Source: Norana najaformis
Taxonomy: Eukaryota > Annelida > Clitellata > Crassiclitellata > Hormogastridae
Direction: 5' to 3'
Assembly (NCBI GenBank): GCA_964023275.1
Contig: OZ029918.1
Coordinates: forward strand, 18,394,361 to 18,458,360
Length of the DNA: 64,000 bases
The position numbers were made by a program, and so were the translations under genes. Below are positions 11,701 through 22,700 of this stretch, in pieces. Below the pieces are notes generated by a model. It was not told where the DNA came from. It made no database searches and was given only the letters and a program-made list of their open reading frames with translations. Within the stretch, counting starts at the first letter, position 1. Each line of letters begins with the position of its first letter.

Positions 11701-12343
11701 CCTTAAAAGATGAACAAGAATATTGGATCAACGAAAAAGTACTTTTAGCATTTATCTGTTACTGATATTTGACTTATTATATCACACCATGTCACAACGT
11801 TGCAAACTTTGTCTCCTAGATTGAGTTATTAAATGAAAACACCTCCAGAATTACAACCGGACCATTAATGCAAGATTTCACAAGATCTCACAGCCATCAC
11901 ATTGAGCTATATGGGGATATTGTTGTAGTATTTTGGTTCAGTGTTGCGGCAGCTTATTTGAATTCGGACACTGCATAATTATTTATCACACGCTGGGCTG
12001 ACATAATCTTAGTGCTAAAGCTTTAATGGGATTAAGTGAAAAAAGCCACAAATTTCATATAGGATATTCACATATTATAGTCATAGTAGATAGGCAAATC
12101 TGGTAATAGCCTCTTGCGTATGCCACTGTTGTAGAAAACATCCATCTTCGAAATGAACGGAACAGATACACGAGTAATCAGTTGGTTCCCAGTTGTCGCG
12201 GTGCACACGGACTGCCCATTTCTTTCTCATTTTAAGATCCTTTGGAAACCTATAACAGAATGTGAAAACATTATTCCCTATTGCATATTCCCACTATTCC
12301 ACCATGATTTGTTTTGCTAGTAATAAATCGTTAGGCCCATGTT

Positions 12344-12428
12344 TGTTCCAAAATCGTAATCGTAATCCCCAGATTTCTACAGCGCCCAACGAAAGCTATA
12401 TCACGGGGACCAGCTCATTCACAGGCGC
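12344..12428 (+). repeat. Short repeat family A, copy 1
   Basis: This copy contains GATTTCTACAGCGCCCAACG, then CGGGGACCAGCT and ATTCACAGGC. Two further copies sit in inverted orientation at 43525-43600 and 44655-44735, where they bracket a 950-bp repeat. Family A may therefore be the terminal repeat of a mobile element. Confidence 0.7.
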
Positions 12429-12429
12429 T

Positions 12430-15180
12430 TAGTCAAAACAAAATCGACAAGTAAGAGGGTTCGGTTCCAGACATAGCAGAAACAAAAACATGGAAACACA
12501 AATATGGAACAAAAACACTTTATAGAATTATTGTTTTATTTGTTCCAATAGAACACATGACAGACGTTGCTTAAACGAGACTGGATTTCATTTCGAGGCT
12601 TATATATTAAACAAAAGTACTAAAACACACAAATAAAATAAAAAATATATCGCGGACGATTAAACGATAAATTTGCCAACATGCGACCGACACACAGGCT
12701 AATGAGCAATATTTATTTAAAATTCCACAAACTCAAAGATCAGTTTTTCACAGCTATTCAGTCCTCCAACCAGTCGGCCAAAGCCGTTTAATACGGCGGC
12801 TTCAACCAAATGACGTCATACTCCCTCTAGTGTAAGGAGCATAACCTCGATGGTTGCAATACGCTTTTGGAATGGATTCTTCGATCTGACTCACTATGGC
12901 TACTAGTTAATCTTCGCTCTTCACTGTCACAGACATCATTGTCTGGAGGGATTGGTTGTCTTGCCTCTTCACTTTAACTCTTTAACTCATCTGAGTTAAG
13001 ATGCGTCCTCTTCTTCGCTATCAAACTCTTAGAACAGAATTTTTCGAAGTTCTTATTTATATTTAGCCATCTCAAAATACATACGTATCGCAATTATCAC
13101 AACGTATTACGGTCATTGTTGGTTTATACTTTGCGGACTATAATAACATCGTTAGACAGATACAGTCTAAGTCTTCGTTAGGAATAACTGTTGTTTATAT
13201 GACATTTATATTTATAGATTTCTAATAATTTCTGTTCGGTAAATATGATTCCTATTTAGTATCTTAATTTTGGGTCAAAATGATCCCAGCGGTACTCGAT
13301 GAAGTAAAAAAATCTTAAAATTGCTGCATGTTATTTGACAGCTGCAATGAATAGCAAAATCGTTTTGGGCCATTTTGGGGTCTCTGTTTTGGCACTGGCA
13401 AGAGAGTTTTGAACAATTTGCTATATGAGCAGTTATCGCAATTATCAGCAACAGAGAGAAACAGAGATCTGATTCTGCTGTAGATCTAGGAAAATATAAC
13501 GATTTTGGATGTTGTTCATTGCATTCACTGCAAATCTTCACGCCTCTATTTGAGGAGATGTCACCAACACCTTTCCAATTTCCTGCTTAGTTGCAATATC
13601 ACAGTTATTCTCGGAAGAGCATATTAGCTCTTTGACTTAGCAGGAATGTGCTTATTCAGATTTTCCGACAAAGTTGAATTTACCTTGACCGCAATATCGG
13701 TTGTTGTCTGAGCAGGGCACACCCACAGAGGGAAGATAATGATGTCAGCTTTTAAAATTTGAAATGTTGAGCATTTTCCAAGGACGGTGACTAAAATCTA
13801 AAAATTTTGTAATTTAAGTAATTATGAGCGTAAATAAAAGCCAATTTATCAGCAGAGAGAAATTTCGCTCTCATCTTGCTTGTTTCATTCCATTTGCAGT
13901 TTTTTCAGTTATAGTCTCTTCCATGTTGAAAACTAAATGCTACCTATCCGACATTTTAAATATAAGATTATAGTTATGCATAAAGTGCAAAAGGACACTA
14001 TCATTGTATTAGTTTGGTGTTTTATTGCATTCTGCTACTCTTTTTTGACCTAGTCTATTAACAATTCCTTTTTAATTTATTGGTCACTAATATTCCAATT
14101 TCTTCTTTGTGGCTCGACGAACTTCGATTACCATTATATAGAATATTTTGATATTGTTAATAGCTCTTCTTTATCTTCCACGCTGACTTTTAAAGTCAGT
14201 TAATGCTAATAATAATACAAGTTGATCCAATTCTGAGCACGGGTAATAAGTACTTAGACTCTAATCGAGAGGAGTTTAATTAACCAGTACAAGCTCAAAC
14301 TACATCCCATATTCTATCCAACATGCGCATTGTTCGGCAAACATTCTACATTCTTGCAGGTTGCAAAGATACATTGTGAGAAACGTACGGCAAAAATGTG
14401 AAATTTAACCTTGAAAAATATATAATGCTGATGTGTAATATGTGTATTAGCTGAAGGAATGCATGAATCGCAGTCTGTAACATTTTATCTGCTCTATCGA
14501 CTAAATAAAATGTTATACAGTGGGTTTTCAAATTCGTGGCTGCGACGTTATTTTGTGATGATAGGTGTGTAGCATAGTATTAGGCCGTTACTCTCGTGAA
14601 TGAAAAATGTATCCTTATTGATAGATTATGTTGATTGTAATTGTTGTGTTGAGTTGAATTGCAAATACTATGTTAAAATAAATTCATACAGTCACTTATG
14701 GAAAAGAAACTTTTACGAAATCTGCTATATTGAATAATGCGATTTTCTATGCCTGCACAATCGTGGCCATCGATGCAGATGAACTTCTATGCTGTGCTTT
14801 ATGATAAAAAGACAAGGGTACATTGAATGTTGTCAAGGGTGAAGGTCAGGAGGCGAGGGAGAGGAATACCTCCCGACTTTTATGTAAGGGTTAGGAAAAA
14901 CGAAGTGTCAAACGCGTGTCTGTCTTCGGGAATCTCCTATGTTCTTTTAGTTTCTAAACCTTTCGGGAGTTTTAACTCGTCACTAGGCATCTAGATCTAG
15001 TTAAATAGGAACTTTTAGAATTCGAACTATATATTATTTAACAGATTAAATGTGGTTAATAATTTGTATTTACCTTCTTTGGTATAGTTTGCATCCAATA
15101 AAACCTGTTTATTGGATCCTTGATGAAGGTTTCCGAAGGCGCTTTTATGGTTCTCGTCCCAAGATGTTTGCAGTTTGCCG
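12430..15180. other. AT-rich stretch, no gene recognised
   Basis: The ligand-binding-domain exons of the nuclear receptor would be expected here or further left on the minus strand, but none could be recognised. Minus-strand frames at 13275-13541 and 14346-14531 have no readable domain. Confidence 0.4.
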
Positions 15181-15185
15181 ATTAC

Positions 15186-15394
15186 CTTCAGTTCAAGAAT
15201 ATTTTTTGTTGGTTTTGAACTTTGATGATCGCAAAGATTTGTAATGAAATTTGGCAGTAATTTGGCATCGATTTGTTCTTTTTCTTCCACTATTATACTT
15301 TGTTCCGGCATTCTTTCGAAATGACGCATTGTCTTTCCTGGAGGGTTTCTCCTTCGACCTTTGTTTTTACGCGGTCCTCTTTCTTCCTGAACAG
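15186..15394 (-). CDS. Nuclear receptor, hinge exon (NR2E-type)
   Basis: The exon is bounded by TTTTAG at 15395-15400 and AAG|GTAATC after 15186. It joins in phase with 17633-17725: the split codon G|CT encodes alanine and gives MNRDAVQEERGPRKNKGRRR. The DAVQ-ERGPR string is the C-terminal extension of the DNA-binding domain in the NR2E group (tailless, PNR, dissatisfaction, HR83). Sixty-nine further codons follow, rich in acidic and basic residues, with no ligand-binding fold; they form the hinge. The exon ends in phase 0, so at least one more exon must follow at lower coordinates. I did not find it. Confidence 0.8.
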
Positions 15395-16789
15395 CTAAAA
15401 TATAGTAGCTGCAATATTAAGTAATACAAAAATACAATACAAGTTGCAGCAATAATAATGAATCCAAGGCAAAAAAAAGATAAATTGCCAAGCTGTCCAG
15501 TATTCTAACGGTGAGGTCTGTTCTTACAATGTTCTGGGATCTTCTTACGTGAGATAACTAATTTTCATGACAAAATTTCTGTTTGAACTTGTTTTCTTTA
15601 TCATCGATTTCAATGATCTCATGGAAATCCGTCAGAGTTTGGTAGGCTATAATTATTTCTTTGTAGTTTAATTACTTCAATTAATTAGTTCCGACGCAAA
15701 GTATTTGACTTTGTTTGGAATCCTCTTGATTCATACCAACCATGACGGTAAATCATGCAGCCCATTTTGTTTATAATTATTTGTTTTAACGTTGTCTAAG
15801 CATTAACGATCGGTCCGCAAATAACGAAAATACACATTAAAATTGACATTTGTATGCTGAATATTTCTGCGGTATGAATATTCATATTGATAAGAGCTCG
15901 GCGTTTCACAGCGTCACGAAAATTCAGTTGAATGTATAAATATACCAATTGCTACATTTCAAAAAGGTAACCTGTTTGCATCCTCATACTTACTCTAATA
16001 CTTCGGTTTACTTCTACCGGAGAACTTGTCAGCTCTATTTTATCATATCAACTTTAGCTGAGGCGAGTTGGCATCGTATGTCAGAAGAAAACCTGATTTC
16101 AGTTACTTGTCACTGTAGCTATATTTGTCCCACCAGCTGAAAGCGGCCAAAGAAGTTGCTTCTGTGAACTTCACTGCATCCTACTGCCACCACATGGAGC
16201 TGTGATTTAGTTATAATATCAGCAGGAAATTCAGTATATTTTCTGCGTTGAAGCAGTTGTTAAATGGTCAATGTTTTGGTGGTCAAGGTCATCTACAAGT
16301 TTTTATCACTATCAGAAAACGGAGCACTATTATATACACTGGCCACTTCCTGTACAGGCAGTGTAACTTTCATGTAATGCAGGCAATGTGGAAATAGTTT
16401 TGGAAAGCAAAGAACAGCATTTCTTTAGGATTCTCTGATTTAGGATTCTCAATATTTGAGAGTCTTGCAAACGATTACCCACACTTTGTCCTTCAAGTTA
16501 TGAAACTTTGGGGGGAACCCCGATGCGAGTGATAGAATCACCTGCAGGGGCTTACATACTTAGTTCAAAGCATGTGAAATGCCTCTATAAATATGAAATC
16601 GATCCTGGGGTTGGTAATTTGCCAACAAAAAAATGGACGGTCGCTGCTGCATCAAGCGGCGATCTTCAACTATTATGAGCCTAACATGTGCTAAGATGTG
16701 CGAGGCCTACAAGGCATATTTCAGGTCATTACGGAAAAAAATCACCTGAGCCTGTGAACATAATGAGATCCTGTTTTTGTTGCTCATAC

Positions 16790-17125
16790 TTTTGTAGAAC
16801 CACACAGAATGAATTAAATGAGGTCTAGATTTGTCAAAAAAAAGAAATTTTGGCCACCAGACTATAACAATGGAATCTGACTATACCGTGACCGCCAGAA
16901 GGACTTACTCAGTTCTTCACTTTGGAAAATGACTTTTTCTTCTGCCATGAGATCAGTAGTTTAACGAAATCACTCATTATTTTAAAATATTTATCACAAA
17001 CCAGAAGAATGTAGACTCTTCATTGACTTTTCAAAGCTAAGTTTTAAAGCAGTGTTACTGCATAGTGGGAATGAACTACCATATATTCATGAATGAGTCT
17101 TACTTCAACAGTAATCTTCTTTTCT
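16790..17125 (+). pseudogene. Relic of CACTGG-type transposase relative
   Basis: Translations in shifting frames give LENDFFFCHEISSLTKSL and then ECRLFIDFSKLSFKAVLLHS followed by GNEL. These align block by block with the transposase at 46378-48073 (NNLVFCNDISNLLKKIG, then EWRLFIDSSKRSLKCVLLNN and GNKF). This covers the region of the first catalytic aspartate candidate. Stops and frame changes are frequent and no terminal repeats were seen. It is therefore an old, diverged copy from a related family. Confidence 0.6.
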
Positions 17126-17632
17126 ACTATTAACTACAAGGACTACAAGTACCCGGATCTGTTAGGTGTAACCATAATTGCCATCTTGCATCAGGGATGC
17201 ATCAAATTTTGCTGTACATATTGACCATTTTGCGAATCGTCGTAACTGAGAACACTTTGTGAAGCAAAAGAGCGAATAAAGTACTTGTGAGTAAACTTCT
17301 CTTAGCCTAGCAGAAATTAGGCTGTTGAAGATTTTGTTGAAGATCCGCTCCTTATTTGGACTTTCTCCCTGTTAACTGTGTTGAAAAAAGGTTAACGATT
17401 CTACGAGGACATCAGAAAGATGCATCAGAAGGCAAATAAAGAACGTACTGTCTACTATGGTGGCCCTTATTTATATGGCGAAAATTAATTAAAAAGCAAT
17501 ATACTTCAAAGCAATGAAAAATATTTGAACTAACAAATATAATTTGATAAGCTAAGGTATAAACGTAACTAAAATGCAATATAGTCTCACTCTGTGTACT
17601 TGTTTGCAACAACTATCGTTATAACTACTCAC

Positions 17633-17725
17633 CATCTCTGTTCATTTTTGCGAAAAAACATTTTATAAGCCGACAATGTGGGCACCAATTACGTCTAGCC
17701 TTATCTATAGTACAGTTGCCATCAC
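17633..17725 (-). CDS. Nuclear receptor, second zinc-finger exon
   Basis: The exon lies between TTTTAG (17726-17731) and ATG|GTGAGT (after 17633). It encodes GDGNCTIDKARRNWCPHCRL followed by IKCFFAKMNRD. The four zinc ligands of the second finger of a nuclear-receptor DNA-binding domain are present (three cysteines visible plus the one ending the previous exon, YTC). The DKARRNWCPHCRL string is typical of NR2-group receptors and closest to HR83. The phase matches both neighbouring exons (G|GT and G|CT junctions), so the gene model is internally consistent. Confidence 0.88.
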
Positions 17726-17888
17726 CTAAAACAGAAATCATAATATTCTTAACCGATATTCTATAAATAATTCTTTTACAAAAAACCCATAAATTTTAAG
17801 TCGTCCAAATGCTTTTCATGTTGATAATGCTGCTTTACACAATTCCTTCGCAAATATTATGACAACTAGCTTGTGATCAAAAAATTAC

Positions 17889-18008
17889 CTATGCAAGTGT
17901 AGCGAGCGTTTTTTCTTATGCTGCGTTTGAAAAAGCAACTACATCCGTCACAACAGAAGGCGCCGTAGTGTTTTCCGTAGCTTTTGTCTCCACAAACAGC
18001 GCAAACAA
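17889..18008 (-). CDS. Nuclear receptor, first zinc-finger exon (HR83/NR2E5-like)
   Basis: The exon is flanked by ATGTCAG and G|GTAATT. It encodes [20 protein letters not shown] and then [19 protein letters not shown], a complete first zinc finger with its four cysteines and the recognition helix (P-box) CDGCS. The P-box type and the CSCFFKRS string agree with the NR2E group; [12 protein letters not shown] with DKARRNWCP in the next exon points to HR83/NR2E5. Such proteins act in the nucleus as transcription factors binding AGGTCA-type sites. The exon starts with two bases of a split codon, so an upstream N-terminal exon exists but was not identified. Upstream of 18008 the minus strand lacks an obvious longer frame. 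Confidence 0.88.
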
Positions 18009-19000
18009 CTGACATAGGTAAACTCCTTCCTACAAATTATTTGAAAACATCACTGACAAGAAAAAATTACGTATATATAATACAACATTTAATGCTGCAA
18101 ATATGTTTACAATTTTAGATACAATCCTGCAGTTAAAGAATTTAAACGCACCATGAAATACAGGCTGCAAATATTTTTTATTGTTGTTGCTAAATTTATT
18201 AATTGAATGGTTACATTGCTTGAAATATTAACTTAAATAACGTTTGATATGTAAATGTAGTGTTAAAATAAAATTCATAAAGCAAAATATATACCCATTT
18301 CTTTTTTGATGAAACCCAACAATATGTATCCAAATCCATGCGAACTGCAAAGCGTTTAAGTGTAGTGTTGGTATTTATATGTAACTTTAAATGATTGGAT
18401 GCACATAAATGACAGTGACATTATTGTTCTTTCATGCACCTGCCGCCTTTATCTATTGGTTTTATATTCAGTTACACTTAATTTGACCGTGTTGGTGACG
18501 TATTCCAAACGTTGAATTAATGGACACAAGAAATATATTGATTCTGGATCTGCTAAACGTTTGGCCGCATGATATTTACACAGCTGCTTTCAAAAGCCGC
18601 ATCCTAAGTGTGCCTTCTTGTATGTTCTTGTTATCGTTTGCAGAGCAAATGAATCAAATGAATCATGCACTGACCTGGGTAAAGAGGTTGCCGCATTCTC
18701 CTGCTTATAAATGTACTTTGCATTTCAGCAAATTTTTTCTTATGACTTGTGATTGTGGAAACTATTGATAGTCCCGCACGCTTATTTATAAACCACAAAT
18801 TATATGTGTAGCTTGATATTAATTAAATTCTCAGATATCAATTTTATGATTTTTATTGTGAGATTTTTATTATGAGATCCTTGAAAAGCTTCACCCCATC
18901 ATTGTCCTGCAGCAAAAAGTTGAAGTTCTCCGCCCACTTGAGGCATGATGGAGTGCCACTGCTGCTACTACTCTCCTGAAAGTTGGACGAATTATTATGA
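18009..19000. other. AT-rich region upstream of the nuclear receptor exons
   Basis: The missing first exon and promoter of the receptor should lie here or further right. No frame on the minus strand is convincing. The 82-codon plus-strand frame at 18520-18768 has no recognisable domain. Confidence 0.4.
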
Positions 19001-19002
19001 GA

Positions 19003-19200
19003 CGCGATGGTGTAGTGGTATGATCTCGTAACCGTATGATCGCGGGTTCAAATCTGCCTCAAACCACTTCGTAGCGACCTTGGACAAGTTGCTCACTCTG
19101 TGAGGACGCCAACGGGACACCACCTCACTCATCTCAACCCTGGGTGGCGTGCTTTCAGACAATGGCGTGCTTTCAGACAGAGAGCTCATCATCGTGATCA
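19003..19200 (+). repeat. tRNA-derived SINE
   Basis: An A box (TGGTGTAGTGG, 19008-19018) and a B box (GGGTTCAAATC, 19044-19054) stand at tRNA spacing. The body after them contains GACCTTGGACAAGTTGCTCA, similar to the conserved body of many animal SINEs. A short duplication of GGCGTGCTTTCAGACA lies at about 19146-19178. It sits between the receptor and PDI genes. Confidence 0.75.
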
Positions 19201-19733
19201 TCGTTGTGGGTATGTTGGTTGGTTTTACGGGCGGTTAATGCGTGACATCGTCACATATAGTAAGTTTTGTCGACTGCTATTCTTCTCGGCAGCAAAATCT
19301 TGTGAATTAGACCGTTTGTGACAGTCTTAGTTAAGTGAGTTTAAAAGAATTAAGGATACTGCCCCTCTGCGGCAAGATATCCCTTGCTGTATCTGTAAAT
19401 TCTATGTACAGCATAGCTGTACTTAGAATTTAATAAATCTATACACATTCTGAGTTTGGGGCAAATTAACAAAACAATAATGTTATATATGCTAATTCTT
19501 GTTTTAATTTTAATTTATTAAACCAGTTAAACGAAACAAGAATTTGATAAATATTTTGCGTGCATTAACATCAGACACTTTGTAGACAATAATGAAATTC
19601 TATTCACAATCACAACACAATCACATATTCTGTAGACATTACACTTCTTTCTTTGCAGCCTGGTGGCAGATCTGAGAAGCACAATTTAAACTCATATTAT
19701 TCTTGTATTCTTCTTCAATTTAGAATTCATTTT

Positions 19734-22700
19734 TCAAAGTTCGTCTTTTTTAAAGTCGTCTTGAGCCCATTCCTACAGAAAATTTGAACAGCAGTTTATT
19801 TTACAGATCCTGAATCGGTTGGCACGTTTGACATCTGCAGATTTAAAAATACTTTATAAACTTATACTTATGAAAAGAATGAGTCCAGGCTTTATCCACT
19901 GAAGATTCTTTTTCCAGTGCAATTTGCATCAACTAATCTTTCTCTCCTATCTCCAATTGCTGAGACTGATGATGCTGACACCCAGCAATATAAATGTGTA
20001 AAATGATGAAATACATTATATGTCCTGATGTCTGAAAACATTAATCTGCAATATTCAAATTTATGCTTTAAGAAGAATGTCATTTTGCAAATGACAAAAT
20101 AACGAGATTAGTATGCGAAAGTGCAGCCTTGGCGAGAAACAGTCTTATTTTCTTGAATAAAGTTTTAGCGACTTAAATTTCTTAGCCGGTGGATGGACCC
20201 TGATCTCCGCTAATTTTTTTTTTAAATCCGATAACTGTTAACAATTTCATAGAATAGGTCACAGCTCTAGTAAAAAATAACTCAACACTATTTCTTTTTT
20301 GATGATGGCGCACAGCATGCAAAATATTTGACACAGTATTCATTCACATAAAATAGAACAATAAAATTTATATACTAATATCCAGACCTCGGATAGTTTT
20401 CCACCTCGTTGTACAAATTTCACTAATCGCTCAAGCGTTTTGTTTCCCGTAAAAGTTATAATCTGTAAATATAATATCATTTGGCAGTATTCCATTGCTT
20501 TAACGTTTAAAAAATTGCCAGAGTTCATTTGATCTGGAATTATTTGATGATGAGTATTTTGATGTTCTTTTTGGAGCTGATGCAGAGGCCTTTGAGCATT
20601 CAGTAGCAAAAAGGTTGCAAGCATTAAACCAAACATACCTAGTATAATGATACAACAAAACTCGGCAGACTTGGATATGTATTTATTCCAAAAGTTTTAT
20701 TTATTCTTTATTTATTTATTATTATTAATTATTATTTATTATTTGTTATTTATTTATTATTTATTTGTTATTTATTTATTATTTATTTGTTATTTATTTA
20801 TTATTTATTTGTTATTTATTTATTATTTATTTGTTATTTATTTATTATTTATTTATTATTTATTTATTATTTATTTATTCTTTATTTATTCTTTATTTAT
20901 TCTTTATTTATTCTTTATTTATTCTTTATTTATTCTTTATTTATTTTTTATTTATTCTTTATTTATTCTTTATTTATTCAAATTTATTCAAATTTATTCT
21001 TACAGGAAGTCCTAAAATGTTTAAACAGACGTGCAACCAAATATCTTTTTTAAACTCGAAGACAGTCCTACAAGAATAACAGGTACCGTAATAAACAAAT
21101 TACGTTGACCTCCAACGGTAAATATTTTTTTAAACTTTTTTTTATGCAAAAGGTCCTACAGATTCTGTTTCACATATTGGAAAACCAATATAATAATGAG
21201 GTTCACAAGATTTTTATATATTAAAATATAAATAGTTGCACTTTTCTTAGTTTATGACAAGATAGTTTGTGAATAAATAATATTTCTTGGTATTTAAATA
21301 AATACATAATTCGACTAGTTTACCTCGTTACTATTCTTTAGAAATAGTTTTAAACTTGGAAACTGTGTAATCTTCAATCCTTCCACTTCATTTGTTGTTG
21401 CATCAAGTTTTGCAATAACAACATCATGTTGCTTCTTAAATTTTTCTGCAAGTTCATTCCACATGGGCTCGAGTTCCTTACAATAGTTGCACCATGGTGC
21501 ATCTAGAAAAAAAAAGAACTTATGTAATTCATCTATAATTAATAGTTATTGATGCGATTTTAATTATGAGAGCTGCAAAGAAAAATTAACTCATATATTT
21601 CATATATTTCTGGTTATTTATTTCCCGACTTATTTCCCGACACTTATGCAAAATATCAATAATTATTGCTATTAATTTCATTGCTTGGAGAAACTTTAAC
21701 TATTTCTTGTTTCACTAGATAAAATAAAATTTTAATTTTATTATTTAATTTAAAATTGATAATACAAACATACTATTATCCAAATAACAGCCAACACATC
21801 CTAAAACTAATTCGAAAATTTGTAAAGGTATGTCAAAGCATTTATTGTCAACTATAATTCTTACAGAAGAACACAAAAGCATGTTTTGTTTTGTCCCGAG
21901 CGATTTCGTCAAAATTTTTCCCGACTAATATTTTTACAGGCCGATCATCCCAATCTTCAGGAATGTCGTCAGAATGAAAGTAGGCCTATAATAAAGCAAA
22001 CAGGTATTACAAGCAAAGGCAGTAGGTAATGGAACAATTTTTAATTATGTATGTATAAAATGCTTCTCCACTAAGCAGAAATTACAGTCAAAGATCAAAT
22101 GTATTTATTGAACAGAATGTTAATGAACAAGCAGCTGTTAGCGGCTATTAAAGTTTTAAGTTAAACTATAATTGAAATATCTAAAGTTAAATCGAAATGA
22201 AAAAACGTCAGCAAACTTTTTACCTTCTTTCTTTCGTCAATAACTTGCTGAACAAATTGTATGACATCAATATTTTTCCAGTCATCGCTGTCTGGTCTAT
22301 AATTGAAAGGACCTTCTAAGTCAATAAAGCGTACGGTTGGACAGTCTGACCTCTTTAGTTTGAACCACTCAAGAACCTTTTTGTTTGATTCCAGATCAAT
22401 ATCAACGTGAATAAATATGGCCTTTCAAACAACAAATAGTCCGAAATTATTTTAAAAATTTAAGTGTTAAAATTTATTTTACACAACACTGTCTGGACTA
22501 CTTATCAAAAGATTATTGCAAGTTCTCGGTGGCACAACAATGAATACCAAACTTTTTGCTTTACTCAGCCTCTCAGCGATTCATGCATCTTTACTGCTTC
22601 TCAGGTTTTATTTAAATTACTAATTAAATTAAATTACATATTACGTTAATATGCTCAAGTAAAATTTGTCTCAATTATTAATTGTTAACATCCGGCGGAT

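Larger units (their letters stand above)
9778..12747. repeat. 50-bp direct repeats flanking the P-like relic
   Basis: The sequence TGAGCAATATTTATTTAAAA and its continuation TTCCACAAACTCAAAG occurs at 9780-9829 and again at 12702-12747. The two copies bracket the P-element-like coding relic. They may mark an older element boundary or be duplicated subterminal repeats. Confidence 0.6.

Noticed and set aside
20647-21079. Three long plus-strand frames rich in FIYYL that look like membrane proteins
   Set aside because: They are translations of the TTTATTTATTA simple repeat inside a PDI intron.
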